Source: Hofstenia miamia (taxonomy: Eukaryota > Xenacoelomorpha > Acoela > Hofsteniidae). Taken from it: DNA of 64,000 nucleotides. Shown piece by piece: positions 1 through 11,900 of this stretch (positions are counted from its first letter, which is position 1; each line of letters begins with the position of its first letter). The translations under genes and the position numbers were made by a program. The notes beneath the pieces are model-generated. The model searched no databases. It had not been told where the DNA came from and saw only the letters and a program-made list of their open reading frames with translations. Where the stretch lies: positions 1,630,722 to 1,694,721 of the forward strand of contig CABFPE010000033.1 in NCBI GenBank assembly GCA_900660155.1. Reading direction: 5' to 3'.

Positions 1-1327
1 TATATATATATATATATATACATATTTCGTGATATGTTTCAACTTGGATAATCAAAATATTAACGTCCTCATGCGACCAACTCATTTTAATAAATAGCTG
101 GTAAGAATTGAGTTAAAATGCACGGCACAAGCTGTTACACGGAGGGCTTTGTGCCATTTGTCCCCTTTGAAATAGAACATTGTTGTATTTCATAGTTTGT
201 CCCCGAGCAAGCAATTATCTTGCGCGGGAATAGATGATACACAGAGTGCAATCAACTCAAGTGTTTTGCATGAAGTCAAAAGCCCATCGTGTAACATCCG
301 CTTTAGTTTTGCACTGCATTATTTGACCGCTAGAGGCATTATAAATCGATGTATTAATTTTCCTCTAATGGATATCTTAAATTTCTGAATAATTTATTCA
401 ATGTAAAATTTTTCAAAAGTTTAGTATTATTTTGAAAAACATCCTATAGAATTTATCAGACGTATACATTTTATCAAAAAATGTTAGTTGATTTTAGTGA
501 GATTCTTTAAATTGGGCATTTATCACTTGAAATAAATTACATTTTGTAAATTGCTATAGTATAATATGAATAAATTTGAAGTATTCCAATAGTGTCTATT
601 GACACACATGCATATTTATTTTTGCCGGCATACTTTGCCTAATATAATGAAATTGTGCTCTAGTTCAGTGGTTCCCAACCTGAGGTAAGCAGAGAGTGTT
701 TGTAGGGTCTGCAAAAGACATTGAGAAAATTTCATTTTAAGATAACAATTTATATGTTAATAATATAATCCAACCACTGATGTAGCTACGAGGGGAAATG
801 CCCCCCCCCCAAAAGCGAAGCCTAGCCCCCTATTTTGGAGCAGAATGAACCTATTACTATTAATATTGTTTTGTTAAAAGATAAATAAATGGTCAATCGC
901 TCTATTTAAATAACTTTCACATCAAATTTAATATGCAATTAACAAGAATTCCGCTATGTTAAATTTAACCTGAATGGAGTTGAATCTATTTCCACACTCG
1001 AGTATTTAAACATGGAATTATAACAAGTGAATGATAACGAATTACAATTAACCACTGATTGATTAGATGATTAAAGTAGCATGCACACCTACAACTTTGC
1101 TCACAACTTTTTGGGTAATTATAAAGTTCACAGCAAAAATATTTGCGCACAACTTATTAGTTAAATTATATGTATTGCCATTTTAATTAACTAAATCTAC
1201 CAGTAAATTTCACTATAACCAATACAATGAAGCAGTCTGAAGGAAAAAGACATAGTTTTGAAAGCACCTTGTGCAATTTAAATCAGTTATGTAAATAATA
1301 ATGGGAGGGTAAATTGTTTCTGTCACA
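1..1327. other. AT-rich non-coding stretch
   Basis: The window opens on a (TA)n run. No convincing gene is seen before the Harbinger fragment. A small hAT-like footprint (listed separately) and a C10 run near 800 are the only structured parts. Confidence 0.6.
666..779. mobile_element. Possible hAT-type mini-element
   Basis: The left end reads CAGTGGTTCCCAACC, a form common at hAT termini. About 115 bp on, the sequence ends CCAACCACTG, which reverse-complements to CAGTGGTTGG, so the outer 8 bases pair. The flanking octamers (ctctagtt and atgtagct) agree at only 5 of 8 positions, so a target duplication is at best decayed. There is no coding capacity. The call rests on the ends alone. Confidence 0.4.
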
Positions 1328-1580
1328 ATGAATCGAGCTATAGCAACATGCCTAATTGCAGTTTATGTCAATAAGAAACGACAAAATCGTAAGAAATCTA
1401 AAAAATTATGGACCAAAGAATGGATTTTAAATAGATAATTATTATGGTGTAACAAGTTCATTGACAAGTGAACTGCGTTTATCAGATGAAACATGTTTTG
1501 CGAATTTTTATAGAATGACTACTGATCATTTCGATTTCCTTCTGAATTGTTTGCGAAGTTATTTGCAAAAGCAACAAAGC
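1328..1580 (+). pseudogene. PIF/Harbinger (HARBI1/ALP1-like) transposase N-terminal fragment
   Basis: From an ATG at 1328 the frame runs through a basic stretch and LWTKEWILNR to a stop at 1436-1438. One frame over, it continues with YGVTSSLTSELRL, then DETCFANFYRMTTDHFDFLL and LRSYLQKQ. This order (W-x-x-x-W, then a short helix with ELR, then a FxNFxRM...FDFLL block) is the N-terminal region of Harbinger-derived proteins such as HARBI1 and plant ALP1. A single-base slip near 1436 separates the two parts. The similarity stops where the TTAA transposon begins at 1589. Past that element, at about 7113, one frame reads KTFRKRALEPLATCY, which might be its continuation but is too short to be sure. 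The fragment is dead. Confidence 0.65.
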
Positions 1581-1588
1581 TGCCTTAA

Positions 1589-1713
1589 GCCCCGTTTACA
1601 CTGGTTCAACTTGAGGAATTCGTCAAGCGAATTCAATAGCGCATTGACGCGTTTACATCTGTTCCTCATGTTGATTTCATTTGACGATTTCAATAGATTC
1701 CTAATGTAAACAC
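1589..1713 (+). repeat. Left terminal inverted repeat of TTAA transposon
   Basis: About 125 bp that match the reverse complement of 6972-7108 with only a few substitutions and a small indel near CACTG. It contains several GTTTACA/TGTAAAC words, possible transposase-binding subrepeats. Confidence 0.9.
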
Positions 1714-2098
1714 CCCACAAAATTGAAAGCGAAACCGCACGGAGGAGATATATTTTCCTCAAAGTAAGCAAAGTTTCTATTTTAATAGGCAAAAATAAAC
1801 GACTAAATTATAGAATTTTTCTAAAAGTTATGAACTAAAAGTGCTTCAATAAACAAAATATTCATCAATATTAAAATTTGTTATTGAGTTTCATTTTACG
1901 CAAATGAAAAAAATTTAGTTGAATAATCAAAATATACATATGCACATTTACAGGATTTACGCAAGTTAAAATATAAACTTTGAGTAAGTTTAAATACATA
2001 TATTATTTTATTGACCTTTACTTGAGCTAACCAAACTAAAGAAATACTAGTGGCAGATTGCTATTGAAAAATTTTTATTACTAATGAATGGTAATCTA

Positions 2099-2124
2099 TT
2101 ATATATATATATATATATATATAT
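2099..2124. repeat. (AT)n microsatellite
   Basis: Thirteen AT units inside the TTAA transposon, between the left TIR and the end of the transposase frame. Confidence 0.9.
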
Positions 2125-2223
2125 GTATTTCCTAGCCAAAAACCGGCCAGTCAGTATTAATTGTGTTGATGGCAAAACTAAAGCTGCAAGAATCAAACAT
2201 TGATGTTTTTACGAAATTACTAC

Positions 2224-5142
2224 CTACTTAACAATAGTATTCATCACTGAATGTAACACGAAGGTCATGACAATTTCTATATGACATTTACTGTTAGAAT
2301 TGGATTTATGTAAATATTCTTTTGATTCGTTATTTGGACGAACTTGACATTCTTGTGAATAATAATCCTTTGGAAAACTTGTGTCATAGCGTTCTGATTT
2401 ATGAACATGACAATAGAGGCATGAATAATTTCCTGAGGCAGCATTTAGCCCTAAGACTAATAGTAAGAACTTCATGTCGCCTGAAAGAATTACATTTAAA
2501 AAATTTTTACGCCCATTAACATGTACCCAAGGTTCCTTAATTAAATGATTAATTTCATTAAAACTTTCTTTAAATGATTTGTGAAGTGTTTCAAAGTCTT
2601 CTTTTCCTCGACAAATTGCAAAAGTGTTGCAATCATTTACAGATGTACATCGCTCATCAGGTAGCATTATAGAAAAACTTAATTGCAAAAAGTTTGATGT
2701 TCTTGTTAACTTGGTACCATCACCGCAAATTTTTACAATATAATTTGTACAAACTTCGTTTTCATAGACTCTACACTCTAGAAAATGTTTAAGTTCATCC
2801 AATAAAGACACATAGCAACAATTCTCATCCGATGAAAAAATCCTTAAATTATCATTTAATTTTTTTCTTTCGCTTTTGATAAGATAAGAACGTGGTAAAG
2901 CACTGCATTGCATCGAGAGTTCGTGGTATGCAGCATCACTAATTAAAAATTTATCTAAATAATATAAGATATTCTGAATGAGCTCTTCATCTTTATAACT
3001 TGTGCTGGAATTAAAATTTATTAATAATTCATTGTTATTTTTATCAATCAATTTCGCATTTGCAATTTTCAACCCAAAACTTTCTAAAAACCAAAGTGCT
3101 GATGAAATGTTATTTTTAATTTGTAACTTCATTCGTGACTTTAATCGAGATTTAGCTGCAAAGTAATCACTTGGATAGCTATTTTGTAAATCTGGGCTTT
3201 TAATATTTTCGTAAAGTTTAATTATTTGTTCTTTTTCAAGAATTAGATCCAACATTTTGTTGGAAAAATCTTTCACAATATCTAAGTGATCGTTTTTAGA
3301 ATTTTCTGCTTGTTCATTTAATTCATCAACACGAGATTGCAACATTTCATTCAATGAAAATAACTTATTGCAATTGGCTTTGCACCTAATCAATTGTTTG
3401 TTCAATGTATAACTACTTTCTAAATAGCAGCGCTTGATGTAAAACTTGCAAAGTTTTTCTGGAAATTGAATTTTTTTCCTTCCTTGAAATTTTCTAAACA
3501 TAGTACACTTCAGATGCTTTAACTTTTCAAAACTTTTCAAAAATTCGTTATTACAGCACAACATAATATGAATGTCATTTGAACATAAACTTTCATTAAC
3601 ATTTGCAATGAATTCTTCAGCACTTAAGCTTAGGAAATTCCTATTAGGCAATTGCAAATATCCGAAAAATTCTGTANTTTTACGCCCATTAACATGTACC
3701 CAAGGTTCCTTAATTAAATGATTAATTTCATTAAAACTTTCTTTAAATGATTTGTGAAGTGTTTCAAAGACTTCTTTTCCTTGACAAATTGCAAAAGTGT
3801 TGCAATCATTTACAGATGTACATCGCTCATCAGGTAGCATTATAGAAAAACTTAATTGCAAAAAGTTTGATGTTCTTATTAACTTGGTACCATCACCGTA
3901 AATTTTTACAATATAATTTGTACAAACTTCGTTTTCATAGACTCTACCCTCTAGGAAATGTTTAAGTTCATCCAATAAAGACACATAGCAATAATTCTCA
4001 TCAGATGAAAAAATCCTTAAATTATCATTTAATTTTTTTCTTTCGCTTTTGATAAGATAAGAACGTGGTAAAGCACTGCATTGCATCGAGAGTTCGTGGT
4101 ATGCAGCATCACTAATTAAAAATTTATCTAAANTACACTCTAGGAAATGTTTAAGTTCATCCAATAAAGACACATAGCAACAATTCTCATCCAATGAAAA
4201 AATCCTTAAATTATCATTTAATTTTTTTCTTTCCCTTTTGATAAGATAAGAACGTGGTAAAGCACTGCATTGCATCAAGAGTTCGTGGTATGCAGCATCA
4301 CTAATTAAAAATTTATCTAAATAATATAAGATATTGCGAATGAGCTCTTCATCTTTATAACTTGTGCTGGAATTAAAATTTATTAATAATTCATTGTTAT
4401 TTTTATCAATCAATTTCGCATTTGCAATTTTCAACCCAAAACTTTCTAAAAACCAAAGTGCTGATGAGATGTTATTTTTAATTTGTAACTTCATTCGTGA
4501 CTTTAATCGAGATTTAGCTGCAAAGTAATCTCTTGGATAGCTATTTTGTAAATCTGGGCTTTTAATATTTTCGTAAAGTTTAATTATTTGTTCTTTTTCA
4601 AGAATTAGATCCAACATTTTGTTGGAAAAATCTTTCACAATATCTAAGTTATCGTTTTTAGAATTTTCTGCTTGTTCATTTAATTCATCAACACGAGATT
4701 GCAACATTTCATTCAATGAAAATAACTTATTGCAATTGGCTTTGCACTTAATCAATTGTTTGTTCAATGTATAACTACTTTCTAAATAGCAGCGCTTGAT
4801 GTAAAACTTGCAAAGTTTTTCTGGAAATTGAATTTTTTTCCTTCCTTGAAATTTTCTAAACATAGTACACTTCAGATGCTTTAACTTTTCAAAACTTTTC
4901 AAAAATTCGTTATTACAGCACAACATAATATGAATGTCATTTGAACATAAACTTTCATTAACATTTGTAATGAATTCTTCAGCACTTAAGCTTAGGAAAT
5001 TCCTATTAGGCAATTGCAAATATCCGAAAAATTCTGTGCTGTTTGGAATATCTTTGAACTCATTTGTATTTACATAACAAAATGAAATGGCCATGTTATA
5101 ATTCAACCAATGTTTAAAACACCAACAAATCTTATAGTACAA
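2224..5142 (-). CDS. Transposase-like protein of the TTAA element, falsely lengthened by contig joins
   Basis: The frame reads as 972 residues but holds X residues at two single Ns (3677, 4133). Segments 2505-3676, 3678-4132 and 4134-5036 are overlapping copies of the same protein stretch. One copy plus the unique ends would give about 520 residues. Visible parts: a Cys-rich N-terminal half with a helical, Glu/Lys-rich stretch; then KICGDGTKLTRTSNF and LSFSIM; then FAICRGKEDFETL; then VNGRKNFLNVILSGDMKFLL; then ASGNYSCLYCHVHKSER. The DG and GD acidic residues and the C-x2-C follow the order of a DDE/RNase H-fold transposase with a zinc motif, similar to the RAG1 core. No third acidic domain is seen after the zinc motif; the frame ends about 50 residues later. 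So the copy is probably inactive. The start at 5142 is uncertain; a Met at 5094 (MAISFCYVN) is an alternative. Confidence 0.6.
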   Translation of the reverse strand: MYYKICWCFKHWLNYNMAISFCYVNTNEFKDIPNSTEFFGYLQLPNRNFLSLSAEEFITNVNESLCSNDIHIMLCCNNEFLKSFEKLKHLKCTMFRKFQGRKKIQFPEKLCKFYIKRCYLESSYTLNKQLIKCKANCNKLFSLNEMLQSRVDELNEQAENSKNDNLDIVKDFSNKMLDLILEKEQIIKLYENIKSPDLQNSYPRDYFAAKSRLKSRMKLQIKNNISSALWFLESFGLKIANAKLIDKNNNELLINFNSSTSYKDEELIRNILYYLDKFLISDAAYHELLMQCSALPRSYLIKRERKKLNDNLRIFSLDENCCYVSLLDELKHFLECXLDKFLISDAAYHELSMQCSALPRSYLIKSERKKLNDNLRIFSSDENYCYVSLLDELKHFLEGRVYENEVCTNYIVKIYGDGTKLIRTSNFLQLSFSIMLPDERCTSVNDCNTFAICQGKEVFETLHKSFKESFNEINHLIKEPWVHVNGRKXTEFFGYLQLPNRNFLSLSAEEFIANVNESLCSNDIHIMLCCNNEFLKSFEKLKHLKCTMFRKFQGRKKIQFPEKLCKFYIKRCYLESSYTLNKQLIRCKANCNKLFSLNEMLQSRVDELNEQAENSKNDHLDIVKDFSNKMLDLILEKEQIIKLYENIKSPDLQNSYPSDYFAAKSRLKSRMKLQIKNNISSALWFLESFGLKIANAKLIDKNNNELLINFNSSTSYKDEELIQNILYYLDKFLISDAAYHELSMQCSALPRSYLIKSERKKLNDNLRIFSSDENCCYVSLLDELKHFLECRVYENEVCTNYIVKICGDGTKLTRTSNFLQLSFSIMLPDERCTSVNDCNTFAICRGKEDFETLHKSFKESFNEINHLIKEPWVHVNGRKNFLNVILSGDMKFLLLVLGLNAASGNYSCLYCHVHKSERYDTSFPKDYYSQECQVRPNNESKEYLHKSNSNSKCHIEIVMTFVLHSVMNTIVK

Positions 5143-6971
5143 GGCAACTAGATGTGATACAGCACTTCAAAAAACTATCAATTCATCTGGCAAAGTAGTT
5201 GAATCTACTCATTCGTGATTGAATATAAGTATAGTATAATATTGGGAACATAGAATTATGTATTTGGAGTAGGTGACAATTATGCACTTCCTGGTTTAAA
5301 AAATGTCTGTAATTTTGGAATTGTTTACATTCAATTGCCGTTTGATGCTACATTGACATTCCACCAGCTGTTCAAGCAAGCTTAATTCTCCTGAGCTTTG
5401 ATACAATTTCAAAGCTAAAACCATTGGACACATGTGTACATTTAGAATGTTATGAAATTATTGAAAAAGTGAATAAACATTGTTGATACAGGCATTCAAT
5501 GCTTTCAAACTGCCGATGGGTTATCTTATAAGATAAAACAACTATTATTTGTGAAATACTAATAACTTTATTTGGGGTGTCTAAAACAGGTCTTAAGTTT
5601 ATTTTTGGGATAACGTAGGTGTTAAATCAAGTTGAAAAACTTACAAAGTGTATTTGAATAACTTGTCAAGAAACAGTTTGGTCTTCAACTTTTCCGCAAC
5701 TGGAAATTGTAAAAATCTTCATTTTTATTGGGAAAACAATGTTTTTAGGCTAAAATGTGATTGACTAGTGCTACAAATTTCAACATTACATGGCGCAGTT
5801 TTATGCTAATGACATCTACATAAAGTAAATACATTCTTTACAGTAATGAGTACGAAAAATATAATTATCTGGCTTACTTTACTTTACTTTATGGCTGTGT
5901 ATGACTAAGGAAAGGTCAAAGACCTTCAAATAGTGTTTACAATAACTTCGATTTGAACCTCAAAGCACTTAAAACAGTTTAACTACACTTTTGGTCTATT
6001 CTAACATACTGTAATTTAGGTGTTCTCAACATACATTTGAAATCACTAGCATAATATTTAGCAGCTCCAAATTTTCAGAAGGAATCGAACTCTAGTATTT
6101 TCACAATAAATTTTTAATAATAGTCTAAACAATATGAACAGCATAAATTTCAACAAAATTTCAGACCTGCGTTTGTAAGTTCAATTTATAGGTCTCAGGA
6201 AGCTACAATTTAACTCGTATGAATGAGATGATTAATGCACTACGCTTGGCAAATGCTCCTTTCTCAGAACCTACCTTTGGAAATTTTAATATTTCTTCAT
6301 GGGTTTCGTATTATTAAATTTAAACAAAAAATGTTGCATAAAAATGTACTACTAAAGGCAATTTTAAAATCAAGCAGGGAAGCCACAGTTTTTGCTCATT
6401 AACAATACCGGAAAGACAATAAACCCACATGCTAAGCTGCTATAATAGTCTACCTTTGGAAATTCGAATTTTCTCTTAGAGGACTTTCTAGGAATAATTT
6501 ACATGTATTAAGATAGGCATTATTTTTCGCCATCTTGCGGTTGAATTGTATTTTAGATTTCATTCTCAAGTGCACTAATTTCTCCATATGTGGCAACAGC
6601 GATTAGGATTAATCTATCGCCAAATTATTTTTCCTTCCGATTAATCGCGATTAAAATCTAACGATCTCTGTGTAGATGTACTATCTTTGTAAAAATATTG
6701 AAGTAAACTTTTCCTGGATCGACTTGCACCCTAATCCGTCATCAATAGTTAAATAGAGAATTTGTCAGTGTACTCTGGAGTAGTTGCATATTTCCCCCAT
6801 TTTTCAAGTTGACAAAGACAAGGCTAAAATATATTTAGGTGAACAATTGCCCATCCTTGCCCACCATAGCTACGGCTCTGTACGTCTGGTCTGTGTTAAT
6901 TAGATTATTAAATGAATGACATTAGCTTATTATTCTTTTAAATCGTTTAATCGTTTAAATATCAACGAAAA

Positions 6972-7108
6972 AGGGTCCAATGTAAACAGGAGTTTTCAAT
7001 ATTGAAATCGTCAAATGAAATCAACATGAGGAACAGATGTAAACGCGTCCATGCACTATTGAATTCGCTTGACGAATTCCTCAAGTTGAACCACAGTGTA
7101 AACGGGGC
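6972..7108 (-). repeat. Right terminal inverted repeat of TTAA transposon
   Basis: Inverted partner of 1589-1713, ending CAGTGTAAACGGGGC against TTAA. The low divergence between the two ends suggests a fairly recent insertion. Confidence 0.9.
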
Positions 7109-7112
7109 TTAA

Positions 7113-8924
7113 GACGTTTAGAAAACGTGCATTAGAACCTCTTGCAACGTGTTATGCAAATAAAAAACGTTTTATTGATTATTGGGTAGATATCTTGCAT
7201 GTGCTAAATTTTCACTCAATTAATTTGCTGAAACTAAAGCTATATATGTTCAATATTTTCATCCTTCTCTGTACCAGAATTTTCATTTGATTGAACGTTG
7301 TCACTTGAAATAATGTAAATCTCAACTTTGATTTCTGCCTCCAAGGCATCGTTCAAGTTCCTTCTGAAAACAAGCAAATTTATTGAGCAATTTGTGTAAA
7401 ACATGATTCTTTTTGTCCTGTTACCAAAATTACTGATTAGTAGTATTAACACAGAAATATGATAATTCTTTAAAGCAAAACCCATGTGTTCTCTTGACTC
7501 AGAAGTAGAAACGTTTACTATCATGTGTAACATACTGATTCAGCTTATATTTAGTCAGGGCTCAACTAACTTCAAATTTTAGAGAGGCAAATTATTTTGT
7601 TACAAATTAAGCCGATAAGCTGCTGGCAATTTTTACTAAAACATTGCTTGAAATTCACATTTCCTTAGGCAAAATTCTGTTTTTGCCTGTCTAGGATTCT
7701 TTTATATCCAATAGTGGCTATATAAATAAATTTTTAAATAGAAACGTTATTGTTTACTTTCATAATTGAATGCAATGTTTTTAAAATAGCACTAGAATGG
7801 CATACAAAAATCGGTCGAAAATGATATAAAATTGAGTAAAAACAAAATATTAATGAATTTTTTTTTAAATTTTCAGCACTTTTTCAAAAGTGATTGTAAA
7901 TAGGTGCATTCTTAAACCATAATTTTGAAAATATAATAAAATGGCCATACTCTTAGTGTTGCAAATATTTGCAAGTTTCAGCACTATGAATTGCAAGATT
8001 GTCTTTATGAACAAGCAGGATGAAGTGTTTCACAAAAATTGATATATTCAGCACAAGAATTTAGAAACTTAAACCATTTTGAAATAAGCGAAGAGGGGAA
8101 CTATTAACAAAATGCTTCATATTACAAAATTTTACATTTTTATGTATTGATCAACAAATCGAATGATTATGTTTGCTTGAGTATTTTGATCGAATAGTAA
8201 AAATGTCTTTTAAGACAAAAATATAAGCATAAAACTAAAAAATGAACAATTGATAAAATAAGGATAATTATTCTCAACATTACACACCTCACAGAAACGT
8301 CTTTTGCATTCTAAACACTGAACGCATTCAAGTCCAGTGTATTCAGGAAAATGTACTAAACAGTCATCCTCATTCTTACTTCTTATGGTTCATCGCTGTG
8401 GCTAAACTTCTTGCAGCAAATAGCTGTTGCAGTAAAATCCCCAGTTGGTAGGTTTATATCAATGTCCGAACCCACTCTTTCTTGCATCTTTCTTCTTCAC
8501 CCCTTCTGCTGGCTAGATTTACAATGTCGCTTGCTTAGTGAGGTGACCAAACTATTATCGAGCTCTCTGTAAATCTGATTGTGTTCTAATGATGAGGATG
8601 TACAGGAAATTCGTTTCAAGGGTTCTTCAGGATTTCAAGGAACAATTCTGCTGTGGGGCGTTTATGGGGGGTCAATACAAGAAATTTAAACAGTGCCATG
8701 TGACGTCATCAAATAACTAGTGAAAGTGCAGCGTAGATTATACACTATGCTTAACTGTAAGTGAAAGAGGTTTTTTACAAATTATTACATCTTAAAATTA
8801 ATAGATTAAGTAGCTCATCATCAATTATTTTAATGCGATTGGTTTACTATGCAATGCAAAAATAAATTTGTTCGTAGCCATAGTTCTAAAAATTTTATCC
8901 CATATGTCAATTTATAAAGGTATC
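7113..8924. other. Mostly featureless AT-rich stretch
   Basis: Apart from a short Cys-rich minus-strand segment near 8.3 kb (see findings), no gene is supported. The 97-residue minus-strand frame at 7533-7240 has no recognisable motif and is not called. Confidence 0.5.
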
Positions 8925-11900
8925 TAGCCACGTCGCAGGATTTAAATTAGCTGGAGCACTGCCTCCTAACAAACGTGCGCAGAACATCCTAGTTGTCACA
9001 CAGCTTATCAGAAAAAATATGATACCTGTAGAAATAAACGGAAACATATTTAATGCCACTGTTGACACTGGAGCCACTGCATCCATCATCAGCGATGAAT
9101 GTTGCCAAGGCCTATGCTTTAGCCGAGAATCATTAGATCCTTCTTTTGTCAAGATTATCGATGCCTCAGGAAATCCTCCCTAAAAGGGAAATTACGTGAT
9201 GCTTCGATTCGAATTCATACTGAACCTTTTGAGGTGGATCTTCTTGTTATAGACACTTCTGATCAACGACTTCCTTATGACCTTATACTAGGAAATGATT
9301 TCTTAGAAAGGAATTCTTGTGTAATAGATTTCAAGAATAACATGATAGCCATCAAAGATCAGGGAGCCACCCAACTTGCTACCATCCCCAATAAAGAAAT
9401 AATTTTCGATCTCAGTGAGGCCATTTCAATTGAACCGAGACATTGGATGAGAGTGGCCGTCTCCTCTAGCAACAACATCAACGGGGATGTCATGATAGTG
9501 GGCCAACAAGGGAAATACCAATGGGGAATGTCCTTCTCGCCCGATTTATGCAAAGTTTCTAATGGGAAGACGCATGTCACTGTCTTAAATGGAGCAAATT
9601 TCCCTGTTAAAATTGGAGCCTGTCAATTACAACTTATAGGAGTACCAGTCAAGGTTGAGAATGCACCAGTAACCTGTTTGTCAATCTGCACCACGGTTCA
9701 CGATTTAGGAGAGCCAGCTAGACCAGTCAAGGTGCCTCCAGTTAATAATAGCTCCCATCCTCATCTAGATCAACACAAGAGGAAATCTTTGATCTCTCTT
9801 TTTCATAGTAAACACGAAACATTCAACTATGGAACAATAAGTGTTGGCCAGGCTGTTGGGGAAGAGCATGATATTGAGTAAAGAATGATAAGCCAATCAG
9901 ACTACCAGTTCAAAGAGTTCCCGAAAACCTCAAGCTGGAATACAAAAAGATCCTAAGTGACTTGATAGAAAGTGGAATTATTCAGGGGAGTAACAGCCCC
10001 TACACCACTCCCACGGTGTTCATTCAACAAGGAGAGAAATACAGCCTGTGCATTGATTTTCGAAATTTAAACAATCTTACCATCAAGGATGCGTACCCTT
10101 TACCCAGAATTGAAGATCTCCTTTATGACGCCAGCAAATACAAGTTCTTTTCTTGCTTAGACTTGTGTAAAGCATATTGGCAGGTGCCCATGCGACGATC
10201 TGATATTCCGAAAACAGCCTTCATCACAGCCTGTACGAGTGGAAATACATGGCTTTTGGTCTATGTAACGCACCTGCTACATTTCAGAGATATGTGACTA
10301 GAGTGCTCAAAGATAATGCCAACATCCTCGAACCCAGTATCTCCGCCTATATCAACGATATTTTAATTGCCAGCAATACCTTCAAGGAACACCTGGATAA
10401 GTTTGGCCACACATTGGATCTACTACACAAAGCGGGCCTGAAAGTCAATGGAAACAAATGTTCTTTAGCACAGAAGTCATTGAACCGGGAAAAATATCTA
10501 TAAAGAATAATGCACAAGAATTTCTGGAAAAGATTGAAATGCCACAAAGCTGTTGGGATGTTCAGCGATTAATGGGGTTCCTCAATTATTACAGCATGTT
10601 CCTCCTGGACTTGGCAGAGAAGACCAGAACCATTTCTAATCTACTCAAGAAGTCCGTTGAGTTCAAGTGGACTTGGCAAGAACAAGAAGCACTAGAAGGG
10701 ATCAAGCATGAACTACAGAAGATACCTTTCTTGAACACGCCTGCTTATACGAAAGATTTTATAGTCAACTGCAATGCTAGTACCATAGCCATCAGTGGCG
10801 TATTAAGCCAAGCAATTAATGGGATTGAGAGCCCCATCCAGTACTTCAGCAGAAAATTAAGAGCTTCAGAAACAAATTACGGAGCAACTAAATGCGAGAT
10901 GCTGGCTTTGGTAGAGTCATTGAAGAAGTTTAGATACTTTATTTTGGGATGCAAATTTATAGTGCGCACAGATAACAGTGTGCTTGCATGGCTGAAAAAG
11001 TTTAGTGGCAACAAATCCAACATTGTCGCTCATTGGATCAAGTATCTAAATGATTTTTCATTTTCGATTCACCACTGGCTGGGCCGACTTCATCTAAACG
11101 CCAACTACTGGACAGCATTACCTAGCTATGAGAGAGACCTAAAGAAGCCCAGTGGGGAGAAGATCCCGTTTTCGTTCATCCCCCACACCGAATATAATTT
11201 GATACCAGAAATAAATGCAGACCAGAATGGCAAACCTATTTTAGCCATATTAGTATGGGAAGAGATTTCTGAGGAAGAGATAATATACCATCAACACCAC
11301 AATTGGATGTTCGATCAAATTATGAAAAGAATGAAGAATCCCTATTTTCCCACTGCTCCAGAAGTGAATCGTTACTTTACCCGTTACAACTGGCAAATGA
11401 ACGAAAATAGGTTATTGTATGTGAAAAGTCGAAACAATAACTGACTCGCCATTCCGGAATACTTTCAGAGAGACCTGGTCTGCAGAGTCCATGATAGGGG
11501 CCATTTAGGCATCCTCCAAACTGAGAAGATGTTTAATTCCTGATATGTTACAATCAGCATAAGAACTGCAGTCACAGATGTCATTGATAAATGTGAAAAA
11601 TGCCTTTTGCATAACGCTAGCCATTTCCCCCAGCAGAGGACTGAGTTCGAGTCTTGAGTGACAGAAGGCCCAAATAAACTTGTCCACGTTGATCTTGAAC
11701 AGTTATCACGAGATGATGACGGGTTCCAATACATCCTAGTCATGGTTGACCACTTCACGAAAACATTTGCTCACATGATTCCCTTAAGCAGTACCATGGC
11801 GGAAAAAGTGGTGGAAAAAATAGTAAAGGAGTGGGTATTGAAATATGGACCCATGAGAAAACTAGTATCTGATCGTGGCCCTCAGTTTGAGAGCAACCCT

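Larger units (their letters stand above)
1589..7108 (-). mobile_element. TTAA-flanked DNA transposon with long TIRs
   Basis: The two ends, GCCCCGTTTACACTG... and its complement, each sit against a TTAA (1585-1588 and 7109-7112). The inverted repeats are about 125-137 bp and nearly identical. The element carries one minus-strand transposase-like reading frame (5142-2224) and about 1.8 kb of AT-rich sequence between that frame and the right TIR in which I see no coding. TTAA duplications are used by piggyBac, Kolobok and Sola3 elements among others; the superfamily is not settled from sequence alone. The true length is shorter than shown, because two single-N contig joins inside it repeat part of the coding region. 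It lies inside a Harbinger transposase remnant, so it is the younger insertion. Confidence 0.8.
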
